DNA of 64,000 bases. It comes from Rosa chinensis (Eukaryota > Streptophyta > Magnoliopsida > Rosales > Rosaceae). The stretch lies in the NCBI RefSeq assembly GCF_002994745.2, contig NC_037094.1, forward strand, positions 26,389,001-26,453,000. Reading direction: 5' to 3'. A model generated the notes under the pieces. It made no database searches. It saw only the letters and a program-made list of their open reading frames with translations, and was not told the DNA's origin. Numbering within the stretch: the first letter of the stretch is position 1; the number at the start of each line of letters is the position of its first letter. This document shows, in pieces, positions 33,256 to 46,400 of this stretch. The position numbers and the translations under genes are program-made.

Positions 33256-34937
33256 ATGAGTAACCTGAACAAGTTGAACTTCGTTCCACTAGAGACAACT
33301 AGCACAGGATACCATAGGTGGGTCCGAGATGTGCGCTAACATCTTAAGGCTGATGGACTTCTGGGAGCCATCCAAGAGCCTAGTTAGAACATGCTCTCCA
33401 TTGAGCAAGCTACTGCTTTTGAAGCAAAACAAGCTAAAGCCATAATTCTCATGACAAGGCACATGAATGACGCGCTCCAAAATGAATACCTCAATGAGGA
33501 AGACCCAAGAAAGCTATGGGTAGAACTTGAGCAGCGATTTGGCAACGTTCCTGACTCCCTGCTTCCTGATTTAGAAGTGCGATGGCATAGCCTCCGCTTT
33601 TGTGATTTCAAGTATGTGCTTGATTATAACTCGGAAGCTCTTCGTATCAAGTCTCTGATGGAGTTTTGTGGCCAAGCCATAACTGATACGATGTTGATCG
33701 AGAAGACTCTCTCTACCTTCCCCGTCTCTGTACTGATGATTTCAAAGAATTATCGGATTGATGTAAATGCAAGACGTATCACAAGGTTTCATGAGCTCAT
33801 TGGCGCCATGAACGTAGCTGAAAAGCACGACAATATTCTTGTGAATAACTATAATGCTAAACCAGTGGGAACTAAGTCTATTCCGGAGTCTAACTATAGT
33901 CGCGCCCCCAATGGAGGACGCAAGGAGCGAAACCCTAAGAGTAGGGACAATTCTGGACATTCTGGTCCGTATGTTCGCTCTAAAGAGGAAGGAAATCTCC
34001 AAGAGAGGAGTGCACGAAACCGTGGAGGTCAACAGGTGAAGAGAGAGAGAGGCGGAGCCTCCGACCATGGTGGTAACGCCACCAAGAGCATAGGTAGGGA
34101 TGGCAAAAATCCCCAGCGGGGCGGAGCTTCATTGGATACCCGCTCCTAATGGGGGGAGAATTCGGGGACAAATGGAGAATGGGGATGGGGATCCCCAATC
34201 CCCGCTATTTAAGATTGGGGATGGGGCGGGGATGGTATTGTGATCCCCATCCCCAAACCCACCCCAATAATATATACATATATTTAATTTTTATATATTT
34301 TAATTTATTTTTTATAATATAAATCATAAATATATATATATATATATATTTACTATTTTACTTTAATAGCTACACTTTTACTTTAATGGTGTTTTGACTT
34401 TCGAACTCACTGAATTATGATTTATGAATTTAATCATGTTTTAAATTTATTTGTTGTAGATTTTGATTTTAAAAAAGGTAATATGAGAAAAAATTATTTA
34501 TTTATTAAATTCTTATTGGGGATTGAGGCGAGTTTGGAGGCTTAGTCCCCAGTGGGGATAGGGACGGGGAATCCCCAATATATTTTTATTGGGGATTGGG
34601 GCGGGGATGGGGGTAGAGAATGACCCCGGGGATGGGGATGGTATTGTGATCTCCATCCCCAACCCACCTCATTGCCATCTGCTTAGGTCGTCCAAATCGC
34701 GCCCTAATGGCGCCTCGATCAAGGGAGCCTGACCATAATGATGTTTGTTTTCGATGTGGATCAACTGAACATTAGGCCAAAGCATGTACAACACCCCAGA
34801 ATGTTGCAAACGCATACAAGACGTATCGTGAAGCAAGGGAAGCAAATTACATGGAACAAGAAGATCAAGATGGCGATCTCGATCTAAGGATGGAAGACTA
34901 CAAGGATCAAGACCCAGAAACTGGCGATTTTGATTAA
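33256..34937 (+). pseudogene. copia B gag, interrupted by a 585-bp MITE
   Basis: Opens MSNLNKLNFVPLETT and has the same blocks as the other gag copies (PDLEVRWHSLRF, ITRFHELIGAM). Two early in-frame stops (after VRDVR and after IQEPS) and the MITE at 34,096-34,680 break it. The zinc-knuckle region resumes after the MITE as CFRCGSTEH, where the following tryptophan codon is TAG. The end is an acidic tail and TAA at 34,935-34,937. Confidence 0.88.
34096..34680. mobile_element. hAT-like MITE, 585 bp, 8-bp target duplication
   Basis: GCATAGGT (34,088) and GCTTAGGT (34,681) flank the element and match at 7 of 8 bases. The ends are short inverted repeats, AGGGATGGCAA and TTGCCATCT. The interior has many GGGGATGGGGATCCCC-like repeats near both ends and an AT-rich core. 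No coding capacity was seen. The gag frame continues on both sides. Confidence 0.85.
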
Positions 34938-35300
34938 GTCTTTTCATTTTCCAAGAGATGTAGGCGATTGCCATATTACTTTTGTAGTAGATGCCAATGA
35001 TATTAGTCTTTCTTCAAAGTAGGCGTACTCAATGTAAGTGTGATGTCTAGGAAGGTTTTGAGATAAGTGGTACTTAAGCGAGCCTTGCTCCACCGACATC
35101 TCTCTACTCACCTGGTCACATTTACATTGGAAATACCGAAAGGAGTTAGACGACTACCATTGTTTTCCATTAACTAGTTTATTGGATTAGATTTTCTTTG
35201 ATCAAAGAAAAAATGATGTACTCCGTTGGCTTATGAATAAAATTTCGAGTTCTTTTCATTATGACTCAATTTTGATTCTAAGCATATTACTTTGTGACTA
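34938..35300 (+). other. gag-pol spacer of copia B
   Basis: Non-coding bases between the gag stop and the first pol similarity. ACTCCGTTGGCTTATGAATA followed by AAA contains AATAAA (35,237-35,242) and is shared with the other two copies. Confidence 0.65.
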
Positions 35301-37554
35301 CGATGGCTGGGCCATCAATGTTAATTCAAGGACATGGAATAGCCCAAGTTCCACTTGCCAAATGTCACCTTAATTACTGTCACAGAAACTCTCTACGCTC
35401 TTAGGGCAAATTGCCCTATGAATAGCCAATGGATTCCATGCGAAAACGCATGTAGAGAACGGAGATGAGTTCCTTTGCAAATACCTCTAACGATTGCGAA
35501 CAAAGGCGCATCTTAGAGAAGTTTATGTGTCTCTCTAGTGGACTCTATGTCACTATTTGAGCTATTAAATCCAATAAAGTTATATGAGAAGATCTCTTGG
35601 ATTTAGATACATATTGGCTTTGTCACGACAGGATAGGTCATCCTGGTAATGATATGATGATCCGTCTACTAAAGACTTCACTCGGACATCCATCCTTTTT
35701 GAGCAAAATGAAGCAAGAATCTGATGACGCCATAAAAGGCGCCAACCATGAGCATAACGCCATGGTTGTTCCTCCTTGTGGCCATGACGCCATACATGCT
35801 AATTTCCATGGCTTCAATGCCATGATGGGAGATGTAGTCACACATTTTGCTTCTAATAGCGCTACAGACGCTCAGGCCCAACCAAAATCCTCATTGGTCG
35901 CTTCTAAGGCCTCTCGCTCATTTTGCAAAACCAGTTCCTTCGGGAAATTAGGACTGAGACCGTCCTATGCAAAGGATATGAAAATAGTCATTCTGTTCTT
36001 ACATCAAATCCATGGGGATTCTATGGACTGATTCAACCAACTTGCGGACGTTTAAATATCTCATGATGTTGGTTGACCCGCAAACACGCTGGTCACGTGT
36101 CGTGCCATTGTCCACTTGTAATGCTGCTTATGCTACACTCCTAGCACATATCATATGACAACGGGCTCACTCCCCAAATCATCATATTCAGTCAATTGGA
36201 TTTGACTATGCTGGAGAGTTTACATCGAAGACTTTCGATGGTTATTGCATTGGGACTGATGTTGGACATCATATTTCCATGTACACACCCAATTGGTCTC
36301 GCGGAAACTACTACGATGATAGTATGGACATTGGTAATGCGCACCACTCTCCTTATATCCACTTGAGGTGATGCAATATCGCATGCAGCTATGCTAATTC
36401 GTCTACGACCTACCGCCACTCACTATACCCCTGCGTTACAGCTAGTGACTGGGTACAAGTATTTTGTACTTACGCACATTTGAGTGAGCCATTTATGTGC
36501 CCATTGTGCCTCCACAGTGCACTATGATAGGTCCTTACAGACGAATGGGCAACTCAGTTGGATTTGAGACTCCAACAATCGTCCGCCACTTAATGCCCTT
36601 GCAAGGCGATCTCTTTACCGCTAGATTTGCGGATGTCACTTTGATGAAACAGTCTTCCCGTCGTTCGAGGGAGATAAGAACATAGATGTTCAACAGGAAC
36701 GACATGAATCGTCGTGGTCTGTCCCCACTATGTCTCATCTTGGTCCCTATTAAAGTGACGAGATCACACAAATATGCTGCAAACATGCCTGCAAGGAAGG
36801 ACGTCCCTATGAGAGGACGTAGCGTCACCCTACACGGAGGTAGGCAGGGCACCAATGCCAAAGAGAGTGGCACTCTGGCATTATAGGCCATGACCCCAGC
36901 TAGGATGCTTGGGAGGCCCGTGAGTTCGAAGGATACTTTGGCACATTCCAATGCTTTGATCATCGACACTCAAAATCCGTCTCATGAGTATGTTCCGGGT
37001 TATGGTTATCATTGGGGGACGCCTCAACGTCAGAACCTATTCCTGAGAATATAGAGCTCTATGAAACTTACACTAGTGTACATGAGACGTTGGATAGAAA
37101 CTCCATCATGATTGATGATGTAGTTGCGCATGAGTTTGTTGAGTCTGATGACATCGAACCACACTCCGTTGATGAATGAATGCCAAGATAGAGAGATTTG
37201 GCCTAAATGGAAAGATGCGATCCAGGTTAAGATGGATTCTCTAACGAATAGGAAGGTTTTCTGAGCCAGTAATGCCAACACCTCCTGACATAAAACCTAT
37301 TGATTAATGGGTCTTCGTTAGAAAGCGTGATGAGAAAAAGAGATGGCAATCTCTCCTTATAGCGCAAGGCTTCTCACAAAACGCTCTGGAATCGACTACA
37401 ATGAGACATATTCTCTCGTAATGGATGTCATTGCACTCCACTACGTTGTCAGTTTGGTAGTTTCCAAATAACTGAACATGCAGCTTACAAATGTGGTCAC
37501 TACGTATCTCTATGGGGATCTAGATATGGAATATACATGAAGGTTCATGGTGAA
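35300..37554 (+). pseudogene. copia B pol, first part: pre-integrase, integrase, start of RT
   Basis: YWLCHDRIGHPGNDMMIRLL (about 35,600) is the GAG-pre-integrase core. SFCKTSSFGKLGLRPSYAKD follows. Integrase pieces run to about 36,500, then GDLFTARFADVTLMKQSSR (about 36,600) and RT pieces to KVHGE at 37,554, where the CACTA was inserted. Stops and frameshifts are frequent. The second half of RT resumes at 50,914. Confidence 0.85.
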
Positions 37555-37584
37555 CACTATGTCAATAAACCCATCAGACAACAG
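37555..37584. repeat. left TIR of the CACTA
   Basis: 30 bp, exact inverted match to 50,884-50,913. The ends start with the diagnostic CACTA. Confidence 0.97.
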
Positions 37585-37947
37585 CCGAGGACTGTTGTCT
37601 GATTCAGAAAATTTCTGTTGTCTAGTAGCCTGATATCTCTTAGGCCTTTAGACGACAGATATTACCCGTGATCTATATTTCACTCAAACAACATAGGCCG
37701 GCCAATAATCTGTTGTCTGATTGTATTGAGATATGCCGAATTATGACTTTCTGAGGTTGAAGATGTAATCAAACGACAGAAATATGTTGTTATAAAAGAT
37801 TCTGGACAACATCTATTTATAAAACTCTATCGTATGTATTTAGTTCACACGACAGAAATCTGTGGTGTGAATATAGAGTTTTGATCTATCTTGGTTAATT
37901 TTCTGTTGTGTGAATCTATTGTGGACGACATATATTTATTATGTTTT

Positions 37948-38601
37948 CTGTTGTCTGGTTGTCATAAGGAATATAGATGGCCTGTTTCGTCTGTGGTCTT
38001 CTGTTGTTTCAAACAACAGATATTTGGTTAAATTATGTTGTTTGATGTCAGGTTTAGTATTAGTTTCTTGGTTATATATGTTGCCTCAGTTGTCTTATAA
38101 CCACATATATCTGTTGTCTGGTTGTCAAGGAATTTAGATGGCCTATTTCTTCTGTGGTCTTCCATTGTTTCAGACAACAGATATTTGGTTAAATTCTGTT
38201 GTTTGATGCAAGGTTTAATATCAGTTTTTTGGTTATATGTGTTGTCTCAGTTGTCTTATAACCACATATATCTGTTGTCTGGTTGTCATGAGGAATTTAG
38301 ATGGCCTATTTCTACTGTGGTCTTCTATTGTTTCAGACAACAGATATTTGGTTAAATTCTGTTGTTTGATGCAAGGTTTAATATCAGTTTCTTGGTTATT
38401 TATGTTGTCTCAGTTGTCTTATAACCACATATATCTGTTGTCTGGTTGTCATAAGCTAGGAATTTAGATGGCCTATTTCTTCTGTGGTCTTCTATTGTTT
38501 CAGACAACAGATATTTGGTTAAATTCTGTTGTTTGATGCAAGGTTTAATATCAGTTTCTTGGTTATTTATGTTGTCTCAGTTTTCTTATAACCACAAATA
38601 T
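37948..38601. repeat. four ~163-bp tandem repeats in the CACTA left end
   Basis: Units start at CTGTTGTCTGGTTGTCA (37,948; 38,111; 38,272; 38,435), lengths 163, 161, 163 and 167 bp, with a partial fifth from 38,602. Each carries CAGACAACAGATATTTGG (CAAACAACAG in the first) and CTTATAACCACATATATCTG, so each has inverted copies of the subterminal motif. Units 2-4 are closest to each other, which suggests recent amplification. Confidence 0.9.
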
Positions 38602-39009
38602 CTGTTGTTTGATGTTTTGTTTAACGTCAGCTTGATTTGGTATTTAAGTTGTCTGATGTTTGGTGCAACAACAACTTCATTCGGTATTTATATTGTATGA
38701 GCTGTATTATAACCACATCATATATTGAAAAACCTGTGTTGACTAGTAAGCACAATAACAACATCCAACTATAACAAGTCAAAGGCCATTTCATTTAAAT
38801 CAGCCAGCAAACTACATCAATATTCAACATTACCATCAATCCATCCTACAAGTTGAGTAATCTGTTAGGAGGTCAAAATATGATCGATAAAGGCAAAAGT
38901 CGATCATATTAGTTAGGCAAAAAAACCCTCCATAATCTAGCTATGCATTCAATGTCAATATGCACCAAAACAGCTAGCCCTAACTATGCATATACCACAG
39001 ATATTTTTG

Positions 39010-42000
39010 TGCGCACTACACTTGTGCAAACTTCATAACATGTTTCGCCCATTCAGCCCGAACTTCATCAATATCATTTTCTGTGTAAACAAGATTTGTT
39101 CTTCTATCCCACTGCAAAAAAAAAAAAAATAATAACATAGTATATATGATATATGAAGATTATATTCAGCAAACCATGAAATAAAGTATATAATGGTATT
39201 GGAAGCTGCTCAAATACCTTAGTAGCAAACTCCAAATTTGTGTCTTCCACTATCTCCTTCATGTAACGCATGATCCAATAACCACAACTCTTGCCACCAT
39301 TTTGCTCAGGAATGCCCTGAAATAACACAAGACACCATATTAGAAGAACTACTTACTATGTAAAACATTAAGAGGCTGGGATACTTCAAATCTCTTTATC
39401 AACTTACAGCAAGATTTTTCCACTGGATTAATTTCCTCCCTTTCCTATTCTTGTTCGCATTGTAGATTTTAATGGAGCTTCAAAATGAATAGAAAAACAC
39501 CAACATAAGTAAAGCATTTATATAATGTATCCTTAACATCAAGTACTGATCAACTTATATAGTGGAAAAGAAACATACTTATCCAAAATTGTTTTCCATT
39601 CACCAGTTATGAGGCGCCTCTTTAACGGATCCATGAAGTAAATGATCTCTTCATCGGGATTCACAACAGACAACATCCAATGAGAACTATGCCACAACAA
39701 AACTTATTTTCAGTTTAAGATAGTTTATATAAAGTAGCTACCTAGAAGCAATATAACATAACAATCTCATTATTGTAATCCAATTTACATACCCTGAGTT
39801 ATACGGCACCAAATAAATCTGGCCACGCTTTCCATTTTGGAACCGATTAGACAAAGACCGAGCTCGTTCAGTAGGATTTCCACAGCCAAGTGCGCCCGTA
39901 TGATCAGGATCAACAAAGGCTACCATCTCAGTCATCTTAGACCTCTTCAAAACATCATGAAGGTAGCTACATAAACATTTCAAATTCGTAATATTAACAC
40001 TGATTCACATAAGATAAATCATAAACACATAAACAACAATGCAGCTGCCTACAATATATTGATTACCTTATAAACACATAAACATCATGATTGTTCCAAT
40101 CGAATGATAAACAATTGCTAGCTAGTTTTAATGTATTTACCTCATGAAAAATACAATGCAGCCTCCTGATAGTTCCAGCATGTTTGCCATGGCATGGATG
40201 TCACTTCTAAAGACAACAGCCTTCCTTCGATGACCAAAAATTTCAGCATCAAAAGTGGTGTAGATGGTAGCCCCATCTTGCAGTTCATGGTTGGCCCAAA
40301 TGCACAGGGCACTTACAGCTGTTGGGAGATTTGGTGGCAAGTTTAGCAAATCTTCATTATCTTCAAACATATCCATTGTTCTCTTCTTTTGATTTTTACG
40401 CTTTAGTTTTTTCTATTGTTTCAAAAAATAAGTTAGTATAAACTGCCATATCACATTATCAGTTTAGTTGTCCAAGTGACATCCATTTTGAAGTAAAGAC
40501 TAACAAATTGAGTTACCTTGGAATCTGCTGCAAGGGTAATGACTAGGTTCTTTGGCCAAGCAACACAAGTCCCAATGGCATCCTTAAGTGTTACTATCTC
40601 ATCTTTTATGGGAAATGGTAGCAAAGCTTCAGGAACCAAAGTCCGAATGATAGAGACGCGTACATTTTCCTCTCCCAATGAAGCGCCATGGATAGTTTGC
40701 TGGTTGGTCTCAAGGTCGACATTAATGATTGTTCCAATGGCTACAATGTTTTCCACCGAATCAATGGCCAGTTTGCACTCGTTCTGACCTAATGAGACCT
40801 ATACCAACATAACATAACAAGTTCAGCATAGACATGACAGGTTCAACCTGATTTATGCAATTATGAAATTGACCTCTTCACCATTCACATAATGAAAGCT
40901 ATATCAGCATAACATGTGTAATTCAACTTTGATTAGGAAACTATAAAATTACCTCTGCATCATTTACTCGTGCCTTTGGAACAGCAAAGACACCTCTTGA
41001 CTTCTCTTCCAATACCGCAGTTGGCTTTGCCTTCTCATCAGTGGCATGCACAAGTTCCTTTTCAAGTACGATATTGTTCACATCGTCTCTTAAATCCAAC
41101 TTCTTCTTTGCAGTTGTCACTATCTCAATTTCTCCATTACAATTTACACCTTTTTCACCTGGACGGGAGCAGCTCCTTTGTCATGAACCAACTTCATTGA
41201 CTAGTGTGGCAGATTTGGGTGTATCAACAGCCAACTCCTTCCCGTCAATCTTTGCTTCTATCCTTGCAATCTTCTCACTCCAATAAGCTCTTTCCTCAGC
41301 CAACTGTCTATCTCTCTCCTCCTCCCATTTAGCTCTTTCCTTAGCAATTAAACAATCCTTCTCCTCCTCCAATATCTGCTTCACTGATGATCTCACTGTC
41401 TCTTCCACACTCTTTCTCTGCCGTTTTGGCAAATGAAAATAGGCAGCCGGCTTCACAGTCCCACCAACACCTCTAACCCTTCCATGATGCTCAGGATTCC
41501 CCAACGCAATAGTCAGCACATCTTCAGACCCAGATGTGGTGATCTCCCCTTCAGCCTCCCTTTTCTTTAAGTTTTCCTGATTGACAATAATATCATTATA
41601 CGATCATCCCAATAAATGTTTAAGAGTTTATGAAAAGTTGAAGCAAAGTACAGTTAACCAAGTCAAGGAATCAAATGTAAATATTGAATTCATAGATTAG
41701 ATGAATATTCTATACAAATAAATGTGTCGAGTAGCATTACATTCATGCATAAAGCCATGAAATAGTACAACTATATGAGACACATAAAGTTCGTTCACAT
41801 AACTGGAATTGTAAATAATAATGTGTAGAAAAACAGTTGTTATCCTACATGCACTTACAATTTTTTTTGCTGTCTCCTCTACCTCAGCTTGTTTGAACTG
41901 ACCATTCTTATCTTGCCTTGCCTTAATCCACATTGTAGCTCGATCCAGTTGTTCCAACGGCATACTTTCAGACTAAATGACCACAAGAAAAAAAAACAGC

Positions 42001-43207
42001 AATTAGATAATCAACTAAAGATATTTCTACTGATAATTAAAAACATTTAGCAAGTTAGTAGCCATCTAACTAAAACTCACCAATTCTTCTTGCAAATTTG
42101 CATACCCTTTGCGTGCCATACGGTGAGGGTATTTATTCTCCTTTCTTTTCATAATTTGAGACTCACGTACTTCCTACAAACCAAACCAAAAGAAAATTAC
42201 ATATTGCAGTGACTCACTGTAGGATTTAACAACTTCCACCAAAAAACAATATTCATTAAATGAACAACAAACCAGAAAACTAGCTGAAAGCCTGTCAGCA
42301 ACAAAGGTTTGCCAATTGTCTTTCGTTATGCTTCGGTAATCATCCGGTGGAAATTCCAAGAGATCAGGTTCATTCATGTAAGGGATAATGTATAAATTAG
42401 TCAATTTGCTCTTGAACTCTCTCCATTTATTTGCAGCTGATGTGATCACCATTTTCCGACATTCTTTAGGTATGACAAATGCATCCTAAACACATAGCAA
42501 AAATAAATTTCAAATAAGAGTACTACTAGTGGTCCAATAACATTAAAACCATGTGTTTGTCAATGTAATTTGTAAAAATTGAGCTCTATGATGAGTATAA
42601 GTACCGTTATTGATTCCCAAATTTTTTCCTTTTCATCTGGATCGACGTCTCTCCAATCCGGTATTGAGATTGGGATCTTTGTACGAGCCAACACTCCTAT
42701 GTAAGATTGCATTTCATTTGCCACCTTACCAACAGGTTCCCCTTTATCATTGAACTTGACAGTTAGCTTCTTTCCTCGGATAAGTCTATTTGTGATGCGG
42801 CTCATAGTTACCATCCCTCACTTCAACAGCTTTAATCCACCGGTTATGTTTTCATCATCATCATAAGCAGCGACCTTGTTGTTTGTGGAACTTGACTTTT
42901 TGGACGACTTACTTGATGATGCTCCTTTCTTTAACTCAGCAGTCATGATCAGCTTCACTTTTCTTGATGTAGTTTGACGCTTCTTGGGAGAGGAAGATTT
43001 TCTAGTAGTTTTATACTTCTTTTGCGCAACAGCCTTTTTTTGTGGAGTCACCTGCTTTTTAGGGGAGGCAGCTACTTCTGAAATACTTGCATTTATCGGT
43101 ATGGCAGATGTTGATCTTGACCGTTTCATCGCTGCACTCCTAATCCTTAGTGCTATAGATCTTGCAGATGCTGATGATCTTGTGGACGCCGACATTATCT
43201 GAAACAA
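39010..43207 (-). pseudogene. CACTA second gene: transposase_24-like, DUF8039-like and Ulp1-type protease domains
   Basis: Exons on the minus strand encode, in order: a basic Lys/Ser-rich start (43,207); MQSYIGVLARTKIPISIPDW (42,700); WREFKSKLTNLYIIPYMN with RSITKDNWQTFVADRLS (42,400), the plant transposase_24 pattern; YPHRMARKGYANLQEEL; a coiled Glu/Lys-rich region (41,400); and GQNECKLAIDSVENIVAIGT with IGTCVAWPKNLV (40,750-40,550), a DUF8039-like block. A C48 peptidase domain follows: SHWMLSVVNPDEE (His, 39,680), IIYFMDPL (Asp) and QNGGKSCGYWIMRYMKEI (Cys, 39,290). At least two in-frame TGA codons (about 42,815 and 41,183) break it unless they are intronic. The protease may act on SUMO-like proteins, but that is a family-level inference. 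Confidence 0.72.
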
Positions 43208-43457
43208 AGAGCAAATATAGTTAGTTACATGTTAAATAACATGACAATTATTCAAATCAACAGAAATTAATTATTAAACAAGAACCAAATACTAAGGCAA
43301 CAATCAACAAAAGCAATAGTGAAGCAGGAAATGCAAGAATGAAAGTAGTCTTTATATAACAAAAACTTTATTGCAACTTAACAAAGTAAAAAAAAACCTA
43401 AACAAAGAAACCCAACCTAAAATGCATACATTCAGATCACTTATCTTTTCCTAATCA

Positions 43458-46400
43458 CTAATCCACCCATATTCCTTCATTGCCATCTCGAATGTAGGAG
43501 CTTGGCTCTTCACCAAGTACATCATCAAATGTCTCGATTGATGGCATTATAGGAATAAATGGGTGCTGCGCCACTTCAATATCTTCTAGCTCTTCATCAT
43601 TACCAGCCCCTTGGTAGTCTCTCTCTAGGCACCGTACTACCACTGACCATTGATCATCAAGGGGGTCATCTATGTAGAAAATTTGTTTGACATGCGTGGC
43701 TAAGACAAATGGATCATTTAAATGCCCTATTCTATTCAGTTTAACCAAAGTAAAACCAAGTTCATCTACTTTAATGCCCCTGGCTGACTCAACCCAATCA
43801 CACATAAAGACCGGTACCCTAAACTTGTAGTAGTCCACCTCCCAGATTTGCTGTATCCTGCCGTAGAAGTCCATATCATTGGTTTTGGGGTTATTATCCT
43901 TTGCACTAGCAACTTGCATTACATCCGCAACTAAAAAAACCCCACTGTTTTGAACTGATCTGACTTTGTCACGCGCAATAGTGTTGAAATCCACCCCATT
44001 AACATGATATCCACTAAAAGTAGGGACCTCCTTTTTCGGTCCACCTGCGAGCCACCTAATACTTTCTGAAACAGCATTATCGGCAAATCTCATTTCGTTT
44101 GCAACCTACAAATTACATCATATGTCAAAGAGCATACCACACAAGTTTTGTTCGACTAAAAACTTATAATTTACTTCCTAAACCCTCAATAAAATAAAGT
44201 AGAGGATAAGCTATGTACCCTCTCCTTTAACCAACCAGCAAAGGTAAGATTCTGTTTTTTCTTCAACCACTTTTTATTTTTGATGAACCTCGGGAAACTT
44301 AACTTCAATAATTCCATATGCTCACTGCAAAGAGGGAAATACTTGAAATGAGCAGAAAAACCTAAACGAATGTGTACGTTAATATTGGATGACATTAAAA
44401 TTGTAACAGAAGAATAAATATCACTTACGTGAAATATGGGATTGCATCTTTTGTGTTCTGTAATACACAAAGGTGAGCTAGGTCTAGCTGCTTCTGATTC
44501 ACACTAATGATGGTGGCACCTGACAACGGTTTGCAGCCATTTAACAGCCCATATTTGGTTCTCAAAGGGGTCCCAACAGTGGTAGCATCTTCAGGAAGTA
44601 TACGTTCTGAGCAAAACTCAATTGCTTCTTCAACAATATAACTCTCTGCAATGCAGCCCTCAGGAAATTGTCGATTCCTCACCCATCCTTTGAACACCTT
44701 CATGTACCTCTCGAAAGGGTACATCCATCTAAAAAAGACCGGACCGCATAACTCGACTTCCCTAACGAGATGAACAGTTAGGTGAATCATTATGTCAAAA
44801 AATGAGGGTGGAAAGAACTTCTCAAGCAGGCAAACTGTATTAACCAGGTCTGCTTGCATTTGTTCTAGCTTTGAAACATCGATCACCTTGCTACATATTG
44901 CTTTGAAAAATAGACAGAACCGGATAATTGCATACCGAACCGGTTTCTCTAAAACTGAACGTAGTGCGACTGGGAGAAGAAGTTGCATTATAGTGTGGCA
45001 ATCGTGTGATTTAAGACCGGCGAGTCTTAATTCCTCCATTGACACCAGATTTCGTACATTGGATGAAAACCTAACCGGAACAGTCATATTGAAAAATGAA
45101 CTACAAACGATCTTTCTCTCATCAAGGAACAAGTTCCAACTAGCCAAAGGCAACTTCTCCCTTTTTCCAGTGCTTGTAGCCTTCAAATCAGTGCGTATAC
45201 CCATATCAACCATGTCTAAACGAGCAGCAGCCCCATCCTTAGTCTTCCCCGGAATATTCAACAACGTACCGAGGATAGCATCGCAACAATTCTTCTCGAT
45301 ATGCAGCACATCAAGATTATGTCTTACCGGAAGATGTTTCCAGTATGGAAGTTCAAAGAAAACAGACTTTTTCTTCCAACAAGGTCTGTTTTGATCTTGA
45401 AGACCCTTATAAGGGGGAGGAGGGTTTTTTTTTGCCAAATGGCCGATCAACACCTTGAACTCTTGACAAAACCTCTTCTCCACTTAACGGTTTAGGAGCT
45501 TCACCCTCCTCTACAGTGTTGTCGAAAGCAGCAGCTTGCTTTCGATATGGTTGATATCGTGGTAGGAATCTTCGGTGCCTCATGAATGCCATTTTTTTAG
45601 ACTTTTTCAACCTATAGGGTTTGGTCTCTTCAACACATACTGGACAAGCATTGTATCCTTTGACAATGCTTCCCGATAAGTTCCCATATGCGGGAAAATC
45701 GTTAATTGTCCAAAACAGTGCTGCCCTCAATGTAAAATACTCTCCTCTTATAGCATCATATACTCTCTCAACCCCATCCCACAACACTTTCAGATCATCA
45801 ATCAACGGCTACAAATAGACATCGATATCATTTCCGGGCTGTTTAGGTCCAGAAATTAACAATGTCAACATCATGTACTTCCTCTTCATGCACAACCATG
45901 GAGGAAGGTTATACGTGATAAGTATAACAGGCCAGCATGAGTATTTGCTACTTAGAGAACTATGTGGGTTAAACCCGTCTGATGAAAGAGCTAGTCTAAG
46001 GTTCCTAGGCTCTACACCAAAATCTGGCCATTTTGTGTCAATTATTTTCCAAGTCGGGGAATCCGCTGGATGCCTCATCATTCCATCATTCTTTCTATCC
46101 TTGACATGCCAAGTAAGTTCCTTTGCTGAAACAGTTGATTGGAACATCCTTTTGAACCTTGGGATCGGTGGAAAGTACCACAATACCTTCCCCGGCACCC
46201 CTTCTTTCTCGGATTTGTCCCTGCCTAGTTTCCACCTTGATTCACCACAAGTGGGGCAGCTTGTTGCATCGGCATGCTGCAACCTATATAAGATGCAGTC
46301 ATTTGGACAAGCATGAATCTTTTGATACTCCATCCCCAATGCGCAAAGTGTTCTTTTGGCCTCATAAACTGACCCTGGTAACTCATTCCCTTCAGGAAGT

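Noticed and set aside
37948..38700. Regular repeats that could suggest a CRISPR-like array
   Set aside because: The units are 161-167-bp direct repeats inside a CACTA end, with no unique spacers, and the genome is a eukaryote.
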